Below, piece after piece: positions 55,218-63,165 of a stretch of DNA of 64,000 nucleotides. The notes beneath the pieces are model-generated. The model had not been told where the DNA came from. It made no database searches and saw only the letters and a list, made by a program, of their open reading frames with translations. Position 1 is the first letter of the stretch. Each line of letters begins with the position of its first letter. Source of the stretch: Pseudarthrobacter sp. fls2-241-R2A-127 (GTDB lineage: Bacteria > Actinomycetota > Actinomycetes > Actinomycetales > Micrococcaceae); contig NZ_JARVSF010000011.1 in the NCBI RefSeq assembly GCF_030209355.1, positions 1-64,000 of the forward strand, given 5' to 3'. The translations under genes and the position numbers were made by a program.

Positions 55218-55256
55218 CACGAAGTCCCCCGGGAAATCTTCCCGGGGGACTTCGTG
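55218..55256. terminator. Strong bidirectional terminator after the symporter gene
   Basis: An 18-bp perfect stem (CACGAAGTCCCCCGGGAA and its complement) with a three-base loop lies 15 bases past the symporter stop. It sits between convergent genes (the secreted-protein gene ends at 55312), so it can stop transcription from both sides. A short GCTGTTAA follows on the plus strand. Confidence 0.85.
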
Positions 55257-55311
55257 CTGTTAAGCGCTCCTGCCGCTCAGGGGAACCGTGGCCCCCAACC
55301 GCAGGCTTCAG

Positions 55312-55872
55312 TCAGCGGCCGCCGCCGCCGATGACGCCATTCTGGACCGCCTTGGTCACAGCGTCGGCTTCGGCCTGGGTCAGCTTGCCGTCGGTGACGG
55401 CCTTATCCAGGCGGGACTTGAGCGCGGCAGCGTGCTCCGACTGCTCATCGCTGCGGATCGACTGGAGCGCGGCCGTCACCTTCGACTCGTCAATGCCGAG
55501 CGCGGCGGCCAGCGACTTCGCAAGGGCAGCTTCCCGCGCGGCCGGGTCCGGCTTCTGGCCCTCAGCCGGGGCAGTGGGCTTGTTCGCATCACGGAAGGCC
55601 TTCAGCGCGTCCTGGACCTTGGTCTGGTCCACGCCAAGCTTGCTGGCCAGCGCGGCGGCCTGGTCCTCGCCGTGGCCGCCGGGACGGCCGTGCCGGCCCA
55701 TGCCGTCGTGCGCGGCGCCGTTGCTTCCGTCAGTGGAGGCGCTTGAGCTCGCGCTGGGTGTGGGGGTGGGCGCGGCGGTGGTCGCGGAAGCCATCCCGGC
55801 CACTCCGATCCCGGCACCCAGGACCAGCGCAGCCGCTGACAGACCCAGGGTCATCTTCTTCGTACGTGACAT
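55312..55872 (-). CDS. Secreted helical protein of unknown function
   Basis: Exported protein of 186 aa, no family recognised with confidence. A signal peptide (1-30, LGLSAAALVLGAGIGVAGMASA) is followed by a Ser/Thr/Pro stretch and a Gly/His-rich segment (MGRHGRPGGHGED, about 58-70). Two related helical modules follow: AALASKLGVDQTKVQDALKAFRD and SLAAALGIDESKVTAALQSIRS, then a third EADAVTKAVQNG. Each has the form (A)xxLG(V/I)xxxKVxxAL, suggesting an internal duplication. The His-rich part might bind metal. It is divergent from the TetR gene with 176 bases between them. Confidence 0.7.
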   Translation of the reverse strand: MSRTKKMTLGLSAAALVLGAGIGVAGMASATTAAPTPTPSASSSASTDGSNGAAHDGMGRHGRPGGHGEDQAAALASKLGVDQTKVQDALKAFRDANKPTAPAEGQKPDPAAREAALAKSLAAALGIDESKVTAALQSIRSDEQSEHAAALKSRLDKAVTDGKLTQAEADAVTKAVQNGVIGGGGR

Positions 55873-56012
55873 CTCTTGTCTCCTGATTCGCCGTCGGGTA
55901 ACGGCAGTGGGTTTGTGCCTCTCTCACCGAGACATATCCAGCATCTCCCGGCAGGTTCAGGAAAGGCTGTTGGGAACCTTTCGGTCTCCTGTGAATCCAA
56001 GCCGGAAATTAG

Positions 56013-56044
56013 TTGCATGTAGTGCAAACTTGCACGTAGTGTAA
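56013..56044. promoter_or_regulatory. Two tandem palindromic TetR operators
   Basis: TTGCA-TGTAG-TGCAA (56013-56027) and TTGCA-CGTAG-TGTAA (56030-56044) are tandem sites with a 17-bp period; each is a palindrome, the second with one mismatch. They end 4 bases before the GTG of the TetR gene, so bound repressor would block the promoter, and the transcript must be leaderless or nearly so. Autorepression of the TetR-MMPL pair is likely. Confidence 0.75.
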
Positions 56045-56048
56045 TCAT

Positions 56049-56726
56049 GTGCCCACCACTCCCGCATCATCCGACGACCAGCAGGCGCCCCCGTCCCGGC
56101 GTGAGCTGAACAAGGCAGCCACCCGGCAGGCCATCACGGATGCCGCCCTGGAACTGCTGCGCGCCAAAGGCCCGGGAAATTTCACGGTGGAGGACATCGC
56201 CGACGCCGCGGGCATCTCACGCCGCACCTTCTTCAACTACTTCGGCAGCACCGACGCCGCCCTGGCATCGATCGTGCACGGATTCCTGGACACCGCCATC
56301 CAACAGTTGCGGCTCCGCCCCGCGAGCGAGCCCATGCTCGAATCGGCCCAGGCGGCGCTGGCGGCCCTTGCCGACCCCAAGGCCGTGGCTCCGCTGGCGG
56401 AACTCTTTACCCTGACCCAGCAAAGCCCGCTGATGGCCCATTCCGAACTCGAGGCCTGGGACCATTGCAGGGCGCAGGTCTTCGCCGTCGCCCGCGAGCG
56501 CCTCGCCGGCACCCCCGGCGGACAGGACGAACTCTATGTCCATGCCCTGGCCGGTTCCATCATCTCCTGCGGCAAAGCCGCCATGGAGGTCTGGTTCAGC
56601 CGGCGCGGCCCGGACCTCACGGCGGGCTCCCTCACCGAGCTTCGCCAGCTTCTTATCGAATCCATAGCCCTGCTGGGCACAGGCTTCGCCCCTTCTGCTT
56701 CACCCTCCGCTACCCGTTCCTCCTGA
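56049..56726 (+). CDS. TetR family transcriptional regulator
   Basis: TetR-type repressor of 225 aa from the GTG at 56049. The N-terminal HTH (about 20-65) reads ATRQAITDAALELLRAKG then FTVEDIADAAGISRRTFFNYF, a strong family match. The C-terminal ligand domain (about 80-215) is variable. No Shine-Dalgarno precedes the start, and two operator-like palindromes sit directly upstream. The MMPL exporter gene follows 16 bases later, so it is the probable target and the ligand is probably the exported compound. Confidence 0.93.
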   Translation: MPTTPASSDDQQAPPSRRELNKAATRQAITDAALELLRAKGPGNFTVEDIADAAGISRRTFFNYFGSTDAALASIVHGFLDTAIQQLRLRPASEPMLESAQAALAALADPKAVAPLAELFTLTQQSPLMAHSELEAWDHCRAQVFAVARERLAGTPGGQDELYVHALAGSIISCGKAAMEVWFSRRGPDLTAGSLTELRQLLIESIALLGTGFAPSASPSATRSS

Positions 56727-56742
56727 TCAGATCGGTTTCCGC

Positions 56743-59265
56743 ATGGCACTCCTCCTCTACCGCCTGGGCAAGTTCTCCTACCGCCGGCGCTGGCTTGTCA
56801 TCTCTTTGTGGCTCGCCGTGCTGGTGGCAGTAGGCGGCTCGGCCGCAGCATTCCATGGCACCCTGTCCAACAACTTCCAGATCCCTGGAACGGAAACCCA
56901 GCGCATCGCGGACAAGCTCAAGCAGGACCTGCCGGCCGCTTCCGGCGGCAGTGCCACGATCGTGTTCGAGGCGCCCAGCGGCGGCTTCACGAACCAGAGC
57001 CGCGCCGCCGTCACGGACGCGCTGAAGAAGCTCCAGACCGTTCCCGAGGTTCGCGGCACTGTTGACCCGTTCGCCACCCAAGCCCAGGTGGACCAGGCAG
57101 CCAAGGCGATCACGGACGGCGAGCAGCAGCTGGCGGCCGGGCAGGCGCAGCTGGACTCCTCGCGGGCGCAGCTGGACGCCGGCAAGGCGCAGCTGGCGGC
57201 GGCCGAGCAGCAGCTCACCGCCGCGGGGGCACCGGCAACGGTGATCGACGCGCAACTGGGCCAGCAGAAGGCGGCACTGGCAGCGGGCCAGGAGAAGCTC
57301 GACGCCGGCACGCAGGAGCTGGCGGCCAACAAGGCCAAGCTGGAGCTCGGCAAACGCCAGGCGCAGGCGGCCTCCGCCATCCGTTTCGTCTCGAAGGACA
57401 ACCAGGCGGCGGTGGCCCAGGTCCAGTTCAACACCTCCATCAACGGGCTGAGCCCGGCCGTGCGCAAGCAGGTCCAGGACATCGCCCACGAAACCTCCTC
57501 CGCCGGCGTCACCGCCCTGGCCAGCAAGGAAATCACCGAGGACATCTCGGCCCTCTTCGGCACCGCCGAGATCGTAGGCATCGCCGTCGCCGCACTGGTC
57601 CTGATCCTCATGCTGGGTACCCTGATCGCCGCCGGGCTGCCGCTGCTCATGGCCGTCATGGGCGTCGGCATGGGCGTCGGGATCACCTTCGCACTCTCCG
57701 GCCTGTTCGACATGAGCTCCATCTCCCCCATGCTGGCCCTCATGCTCGGCCTCGCCGTAGGCATCGACTACTCGCTGTTCATCGTCAACCGGCACCGGAC
57801 CCAGCTCCTCGCCGGCATGGACGCCGAGGAGTCGGTGGCCCGGGCCAACGGCACCTCGGGCAACGCGGTGGTCTTCGCCGGCCTCACCGTGATCATCGCC
57901 CTCGCCGCCCTGGTGGTCCCCGGGCTGCCGTTCCTCACCGTCATGGGCCTCGCCGCGGCAGGGACCGTGGCTGTGGCCGTGCTCGTGGCCATCACGCTGA
58001 CCCCCGCCATGCTGTCCCTGATCGGCCGCCGCATCATCTCCCGGCGCGCCTGGGCCAAGGCCGAGGCGCACAACGCCGAACCGGGCCATGAAGCCGCAGA
58101 CCTAGCCACCGACCGCCATCGCAGCACCCGCGGCTGGGGCGGACTCGTCACCCGGCACCCGTGGGTGGCGCTGGTGGCCGGCGTCCTGGTGCTCGGCACC
58201 CTGGCACTGCCGGCCACGCAGTTGCAGCTCGCGCTGCCGGACGGCGGCTCCGAGCCAGTCGACTCGGAGGCCTACCAGGCCTATGACCTGACGGCGCGCA
58301 GTTTCGGCGAGGGCGTGACGGGTCCGATCGTGGCGGTGGGCGAGTTCCCCGCGAACCTCGACGCCGCCCAAGCTCAGAAGCTGCAGTACGACATCGCGGA
58401 CAAGCTCCGCGCCGTGGACAACGTGGTGGCCGCCGTGCCGGTAGCCCTCAGCGATGACCGCCGGACCGCCGTGTTCCAGGTCATTCCCAAGGAAGGCCCC
58501 GCCAGCGCGAGCACCGTCCAGGTGGTCTCCGAACTGCGCGGACTCAACGGCGAAATCCAGTCGGACTACGGCGTGGCCATGGGCCTGACCGGCCAGACCG
58601 CCGGCAACGTGGATGTCTCCACCAAGCTCGGTGCCGCCCTGCCGCCCTACCTGGCCATCGTCGTCGGGCTTTCCCTGGTCCTGCTGCTGCTGGTGTTCCG
58701 CTCCATCGTTGTCCCGCTGCTGGCCACCGGCGGGTTCCTGCTGTCCCTGTCCGCGGCCTTCGGCGCCGTGGTGGCGGTGTACCAGTGGGGCTGGCTGGGC
58801 GGCGTGTTCGACGTCGCCAACCCCGGCGCCGTGCTCAGCTTCCTGCCCATCATCCTAATCGGCGTGCTGTTCGGGCTGGCCATGGACTACCAGGTGTTCA
58901 TCGCCTCCGGCATGCGCGAGGCGTACATGCACGGCTCCGAGGCCAAGGAAGCGGTCCGGGTGGGCTTCCGGCACGCAGCCGCCGTGGTGACGGCCGCCGC
59001 GATCATCATGGTCAGCGTGTTCTCCGGCTTCATCTTCAGCCACCTCACCATGGTCCGGCCGCTGGGCTTCGCCATGGCCTTCGGTGTCCTGTTCGACGCC
59101 TTCGTGGTCCGCATGACCATTGTCCCGGCCGTCATGTACCTGCTGGGTGCCAAGTCCTGGTGGCTGCCGCGCTGGCTGGACCGGATCCTGCCGGACGTGG
59201 ACGTCGAAGGGGCCAAGCTCAACCGCGGCCAGGCCGCTCCCACCCCGGGCGAACTGGTCCACTAG
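56743..59265 (+). CDS. MMPL family RND-type membrane exporter
   Basis: RND/MMPL transporter of 840 aa with about 12 membrane helices in two halves, each with a large external loop. Proton-relay segments are seen: LMLGLAVGIDYSLFIVNRHR (first half) and ILIGVLFGLAMDYQVFIASGMREAY (second half), with the Asp-Tyr pair conserved in both. The first external loop (about 120-210) contains a long Gln/Ala/Leu heptad-like stretch (LAAGQAQLDSSRAQLDAGKAQLAAAEQQL), likely a coiled coil. It is regulated by the TetR gene before it. Family members export lipids, siderophores or drugs; the substrate here is unknown. Confidence 0.93.
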   Translation: MALLLYRLGKFSYRRRWLVISLWLAVLVAVGGSAAAFHGTLSNNFQIPGTETQRIADKLKQDLPAASGGSATIVFEAPSGGFTNQSRAAVTDALKKLQTVPEVRGTVDPFATQAQVDQAAKAITDGEQQLAAGQAQLDSSRAQLDAGKAQLAAAEQQLTAAGAPATVIDAQLGQQKAALAAGQEKLDAGTQELAANKAKLELGKRQAQAASAIRFVSKDNQAAVAQVQFNTSINGLSPAVRKQVQDIAHETSSAGVTALASKEITEDISALFGTAEIVGIAVAALVLILMLGTLIAAGLPLLMAVMGVGMGVGITFALSGLFDMSSISPMLALMLGLAVGIDYSLFIVNRHRTQLLAGMDAEESVARANGTSGNAVVFAGLTVIIALAALVVPGLPFLTVMGLAAAGTVAVAVLVAITLTPAMLSLIGRRIISRRAWAKAEAHNAEPGHEAADLATDRHRSTRGWGGLVTRHPWVALVAGVLVLGTLALPATQLQLALPDGGSEPVDSEAYQAYDLTARSFGEGVTGPIVAVGEFPANLDAAQAQKLQYDIADKLRAVDNVVAAVPVALSDDRRTAVFQVIPKEGPASASTVQVVSELRGLNGEIQSDYGVAMGLTGQTAGNVDVSTKLGAALPPYLAIVVGLSLVLLLLVFRSIVVPLLATGGFLLSLSAAFGAVVAVYQWGWLGGVFDVANPGAVLSFLPIILIGVLFGLAMDYQVFIASGMREAYMHGSEAKEAVRVGFRHAAAVVTAAAIIMVSVFSGFIFSHLTMVRPLGFAMAFGVLFDAFVVRMTIVPAVMYLLGAKSWWLPRWLDRILPDVDVEGAKLNRGQAAPTPGELVH

Positions 59266-59274
59266 GCTGGAACC

Positions 59275-59919
59275 GTGCACCACCTGATTCTCGCCTCCCA
59301 GTCCCCCGCCCGCACCAAGCTCCTGGCCGAGGCCGGCATCCGGCACACGGTCCTGGTGTCCGACGTCGACGAGGAAGCCGTCCAGGAACGGTACGGCGTC
59401 ACCGACCCGCATGACACCGCACTGCTGCTCGCCAGGGCCAAGGCCGAGGCCGTGGCGTCCCTGCCGGAAGCGGAGGGCGCCCTGGTGCTGGGCTGCGATT
59501 CGGTCTTCGAGTTCGACGGCGAGGCGCACGGCAAGCCCTACACGGCCGCCGTCGCCCGGGACCGGATGCTCCGGATGAGCGGGAGCGCTGGAGTGCTGCA
59601 CACGGGACACTGGCTGGTGGATTGCAGGGACACGGACGACGACGGACCCGGCGGCCGCGGTTCGGGCGCCACGCTCGGGGCGGTCGCCTCCGCCGAGGTC
59701 ACCTTCATGGATATGGAACCGGCGGAAATCGACGCCTACATCGCCACCGGCGAGCCGCTGCACTGCGCCGGTTCGTTCACCATCGACGGCCTGGGTGGGG
59801 CCTTCATCCGGAAGGTCGACGGCGACCCGCACGCCGTCGTCGGCCTGTCCGTCTCCACCCTCCGGGGCCTCCTTGCCGCCGCCAACGTGCGCATCACGGA
59901 TCTCTGGCCCGCGCGGTAA
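59275..59919 (+). CDS. maf: Maf family nucleotide pyrophosphatase
   Basis: Maf/YceF-type nucleoside triphosphate pyrophosphatase of 214 aa, start GTG at 59275, nine bases after the exporter stop. The N-terminal LASQSPARTKLLAEAGI and the DTALLLARAKAEAVA helix are diagnostic, with GCDSVFEFDG and the late AGSFTIDGLGGAFI. The family removes pyrophosphate from non-canonical or m7G/UTP-type nucleotides and limits errors and cell division in some species. In actinobacteria it commonly lies just before the carboxylase alpha subunit gene, as here. Confidence 0.93.
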   Translation: MHHLILASQSPARTKLLAEAGIRHTVLVSDVDEEAVQERYGVTDPHDTALLLARAKAEAVASLPEAEGALVLGCDSVFEFDGEAHGKPYTAAVARDRMLRMSGSAGVLHTGHWLVDCRDTDDDGPGGRGSGATLGAVASAEVTFMDMEPAEIDAYIATGEPLHCAGSFTIDGLGGAFIRKVDGDPHAVVGLSVSTLRGLLAAANVRITDLWPAR

Positions 59920-59940
59920 GTCCTCTATTTTCGGGATGCC

Positions 59941-59957
59941 TTGTAGCTTACCTACAA
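59941..59957. promoter_or_regulatory. Shared carboxylase motif, copy 2 (upstream of alpha subunit)
   Basis: TTGTAGCTTACCTACAA (TTGTAG-N5-CTACAA perfect arms) lies 91 bases before the alpha-subunit start. It is the second copy of the site at 49713-49729; the joint consensus is TTGTAGSTTMCCTACAR. Confidence 0.65.
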
Positions 59958-60048
59958 AGGAAGGCTGGTTTACACGCGGATTCCGCAAGTAATATCGGCG
60001 GAACCCTCAAAACCGCGCTAGGCTCCCTGAAGGAAAGAAGGAGACGCC

Positions 60049-61860
60049 TTGTCAGCAAATTTGGAGCAGTCCGCAGGTCCCACGCAGTCGACGACCCTCA
60101 CCAAGGTGCTGATCGCCAACCGCGGGGAAATCGCCGTCCGCATCATCCGTGCGGCCCGGGACGAAGGCATCGCCTCGGTGGCCGTCTACGCCGACCCCGA
60201 CCGTGACGCCCTGCACGTCAAACTCGCCGACGAGGCCTATGCCCTGGGTGGCACCACGGCCGCCGAGTCCTACCTGGTGATGGACAAGATCATTGACGCC
60301 GCCCGCCAGTCCGGCGCCGACGCCATCCATCCCGGCTATGGGTTCCTGGCTGAGAACGCCGACTTCGCCGCCAAGGTCATCGCTGCCGGCATCACCTGGA
60401 TCGGCCCCTCCCCCGAGGCCATCTCCGCCCTCGGCGACAAGGTCCAGGCGCGCCACATCGCAGAGAAGGTCGGTGCCCCGCAGGTCCCCGGCACCGCCGA
60501 CCCGGTCGAATCCGCCGAGGAAATCCTCGAATTCGTGGACAAGTTCGGCCTGCCCGTAGCCATCAAAGCGGCGTTCGGCGGCGGTGGACGCGGCATCAAG
60601 GTGGCCCGCACCCGCGAGGAAATCCCCGAGCTCTTCGAGTCCGCCGTCCGCGAAGCCACCGCCGCCTTCGGCCGCGGCGAGTGCTTCATCGAACGCTTCC
60701 TGGACGCTCCCCGCCACGTCGAAACCCAGTGCCTCGCCGACGCACACGGCAACGTCGTGGTGGTCTCCACCCGCGACTGCTCCCTGCAGCGCCGCAACCA
60801 GAAGCTCGTGGAGGAAGCCCCCGCACCCTTCCTGACCGACGAACAGAACCAGCGGCTCTACGAATCCTCCAAGGCCATCCTGAAGGAAGCGTGCTACCTG
60901 GGCGCAGGGACCTGCGAGTTCCTGGTGGGCCAGGACGGCACCATTTCCTTCCTTGAGGTCAACACCCGCCTCCAGGTGGAGCACTGCGTCTCCGAGGAAG
61001 TCACCGGAATCGACCTGGTCCGCGAACAGTTCCGGCTGGCCCGCGGCGAGGAGCTCGGCTACGGCGACCCCGAGGTCCGCGGCCACTCGTTCGAATTCCG
61101 TATCACCGGCGAGGACCCGGGCCGGAACTTCCTGCCCTCCCCCGGCACCATCAGTGCCCTGAAGAACCCCACCGGTCCCGGCGTGCGGATCGACTCGGGC
61201 GTGGAGCAGGGCGATGTCATCAGCGGCAACTTCGACTCGATGCTTTCCAAACTGGTCGTTACCGGCGCCACCCGCACCCAGGCCCTGCAGCGCTCACGCC
61301 GTGCCCTGGAGGAAATGGTGGTGGAGGGCATTCCCACCGTCATCCCGTTCGATCTCGCCGTGGTCAGCAACCCCGACTTCGCCCCCGCGGAGGGCCCGTT
61401 CAAGGTCCACACCCGCTGGATCGAGACCGCCTTCGTCAACGACATCCCCGCCTGGACACCCAGCGGCACCACGGAAGAAGAGGCCGACGCCGGTGAACGC
61501 CAGCGCGTCGTCGTAGAGGTCGGCGGCAAGCGCCTCGAAGTGGTGCTCCCCGCATCCCTGGGCACCCCCGGCACCGCAGCAGCCGCCGGCAAGCCCGGCA
61601 AGTCGAAGAAGCGCTCACGTTCGGCAGGTCCCGCCGCCGCCACGGGCAACGCCCTTACCTCCCCCATGCAGGGAACCATCGTAAAGGTCGCCGTTTCGCA
61701 CGGCGACACAGTGTCCGAGGGCGACCTGGTGGTGGTCCTGGAGGCCATGAAGATGGAGCAGCCGCTGACGGCGCACCGTTCGGGCACCATCACGGGACTG
61801 ACGGCAACGGCGGGCGAAACGGTGTCCGCCGGCGCCATCATCGCCACCATCGAAGACTAG
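60049..61860 (+). CDS. Acyl-CoA carboxylase alpha subunit (biotin carboxylase + BCCP)
   Basis: Biotinylated alpha subunit of 603 aa, AccA3/PccA type. The biotin carboxylase part (about 18-470) has the ATP-grasp loop [12 protein letters not shown], the bicarbonate-site segment [18 protein letters not shown] and the carbamoyl-phosphate-synthase-like N-terminus ([18 protein letters not shown]). A linker rich in Ala/Lys follows, then a C-terminal biotinyl domain with the acceptor Lys in LEAMKMEQP. The start is TTG at 60049, backed by a perfect AAGGAG five bases upstream. It pairs with the beta and epsilon subunits near 50 kb, is biotinylated by BirA, and shares an upstream palindrome with them. 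Confidence 0.95.
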   Translation: MSANLEQSAGPTQSTTLTKVLIANRGEIAVRIIRAARDEGIASVAVYADPDRDALHVKLADEAYALGGTTAAESYLVMDKIIDAARQSGADAIHPGYGFLAENADFAAKVIAAGITWIGPSPEAISALGDKVQARHIAEKVGAPQVPGTADPVESAEEILEFVDKFGLPVAIKAAFGGGGRGIKVARTREEIPELFESAVREATAAFGRGECFIERFLDAPRHVETQCLADAHGNVVVVSTRDCSLQRRNQKLVEEAPAPFLTDEQNQRLYESSKAILKEACYLGAGTCEFLVGQDGTISFLEVNTRLQVEHCVSEEVTGIDLVREQFRLARGEELGYGDPEVRGHSFEFRITGEDPGRNFLPSPGTISALKNPTGPGVRIDSGVEQGDVISGNFDSMLSKLVVTGATRTQALQRSRRALEEMVVEGIPTVIPFDLAVVSNPDFAPAEGPFKVHTRWIETAFVNDIPAWTPSGTTEEEADAGERQRVVVEVGGKRLEVVLPASLGTPGTAAAAGKPGKSKKRSRSAGPAAATGNALTSPMQGTIVKVAVSHGDTVSEGDLVVVLEAMKMEQPLTAHRSGTITGLTATAGETVSAGAIIATIED

Positions 61861-61877
61861 AAAGCGCTGCGCCGGAC

Positions 61878-62315
61878 ATGCTCGCACCAAGTTTCCAGGA
61901 AGAAGTGGACCGCTACCACCAGGCGGTTCCCGAAATCACCCGGGGCAACCCGGCTCCGATCAAGGATCTGTACTCCCGGCAGGACGACGTCACCCTGGCC
62001 AACCCGTTCGGCGGCATCGCCCGCGGCTGGGCACAGGTAGAGGCCCGCCTTGACCAGGCGGCCCGGCAGTTCCGCGACGGCGAGATGCTGGGCTTCGACA
62101 CCGTCACCTCCTACACGGCCCGCGACACCGCCTACCTGGTGGAAACCGAGCATTTCCGGGCGCGGCTGGACGCCGCGGCCGCCACGGAGGAATTCGCCCT
62201 GCGCGTCACCAGCATCTTCCGCCGCGAGGAAGGCTACTGGAAGCTGGTGCACCGGCACGCGGACCCCGCCGCCCGGCCGCAGTCCCGGCGCTCCCTGACC
62301 CAGCCCGCCGCCTGA
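61878..62315 (+). CDS. SnoaL-like / DUF4440-type protein
   Basis: Small NTF2-fold protein of 145 aa, 17 bases after the alpha-subunit gene, so probably in its transcript. FQEEVDRYHQAVPEITRGNPAPIKDLYSRQDDVTLANPFGG fits the SnoaL-like fold (helix 1, helix 2, then strand with NPFGG), and the C-terminus (RVTSIFRREEGYWKLVHRHAD) has the characteristic W(K/R)LVHxH end. Family members range from cyclases to binding proteins; the role here is unknown. Confidence 0.82.
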   Translation: MLAPSFQEEVDRYHQAVPEITRGNPAPIKDLYSRQDDVTLANPFGGIARGWAQVEARLDQAARQFRDGEMLGFDTVTSYTARDTAYLVETEHFRARLDAAAATEEFALRVTSIFRREEGYWKLVHRHADPAARPQSRRSLTQPAA

Positions 62316-62324
62316 CCCGCGGGC

Positions 62325-62360
62325 GCACCCGTTCCGGGTGCTGGCAGGGTTTGCCGCCAG
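62325..62360 (+). terminator. Possible hairpin after the SnoaL-like gene
   Basis: GCACCC-gttcc-GGGTGC (62325-62341) overlaps a second small stem CTGGC/GCCAG (62341-62345 and 62356-62360). The arms are short and there is no U-tract, so this is weak. Confidence 0.3.
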
Positions 62361-62376
62361 CAGGCAGACTTAGCAG

Positions 62377-63108
62377 ATGCTGCCTTTCCTGCTTCTCGCA
62401 TCCCGGGCCGAGGACACCGCCGCCGAGGACGAGTACGCGGCCTACCTGAGGTACGGCGGACTGGAGGAGCGGGAACTGCACCGGGTTCGGCTTGAGGCCG
62501 TTCCGCTGCCCGCCCTGGACCTTTCGCGGTACTCCGGGGTGATCGTCGGCGGAAGCCCGTTCACCTCCAGCGATCCGCCCGGGGACAAGAGCGCGGTACA
62601 GCACCGGGTGGAACGGGAACTTTCGGGCCTCCTGGACCGGCTCGTGGCGCTTGACTTTCCATTCCTGGGTGCCTGCTACGGGGTGGGAACCCTGGGCACG
62701 CACCAGGGCGCGGTGATCGACCGGACCCACGGTGAACCGCTGGGAGCGGTGGAGATCGAACTGACCGCCGCGGGGCTGCAGGATCCCCTGCTGCACGGGC
62801 TGCCCCGGACGTTTACGGCCTTCACCGGCCACAAGGAGGCTGTCAGTTCGCTGCCGGGGCACGCCGTCCTGCTGGCGCGCTCCGCCACCTGCCCGGTCCA
62901 CATGTTCCGGATCAAGACAAACCTCTACGCCACCCAGTTCCACCCCGAGCTGGACGCGAATGGACTGGTGACCCGGATCGATATCTACCGGCACGCCGGG
63001 TACTTCCCGCCGGAATCCGCCGAGGAACTGATGGCCGCCGCACGCCGGTCCACCGTGACCGAGCCCATGACCGTCCTGAAGAACTTCGTGGCACGCTACG
63101 CCCGCTGA
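62377..63108 (+). CDS. Class I glutamine amidotransferase-like protein
   Basis: Stand-alone GATase1 domain protein of 243 aa. The catalytic triad is in place: Cys in FLGACYGVGTLG (about residue 98), His and Glu in ATQFHPELDA (about 188-191). The first strand is VIVGGSPFTSSD. It resembles the GuaA-like amidotransferases annotated as glutamine amidotransferase or GMP synthase (glutamine-hydrolysing) homologues, but lacks a synthase domain. The acceptor substrate is unknown; it is not GMP synthase itself. Confidence 0.9.
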   Translation: MLPFLLLASRAEDTAAEDEYAAYLRYGGLEERELHRVRLEAVPLPALDLSRYSGVIVGGSPFTSSDPPGDKSAVQHRVERELSGLLDRLVALDFPFLGACYGVGTLGTHQGAVIDRTHGEPLGAVEIELTAAGLQDPLLHGLPRTFTAFTGHKEAVSSLPGHAVLLARSATCPVHMFRIKTNLYATQFHPELDANGLVTRIDIYRHAGYFPPESAEELMAAARRSTVTEPMTVLKNFVARYAR

Positions 63109-63114
63109 ACATGG

Positions 63115-63151
63115 CAATGCCCGGCGGGCCGGATGGCCGCGCCGGGCATTG
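63115..63151. terminator. Terminator between GATase and MHS transporter genes
   Basis: An 11-bp stem (AATGCCCGGCG / CGCCGGGCATT) encloses an inner GGCC/GGCC stem. It lies 7 bases after the GATase stop and 14 bases past the convergent transporter stop, fitting a shared bidirectional terminator. Confidence 0.75.
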
Positions 63152-63165
63152 TGGCATCGGAGAAA

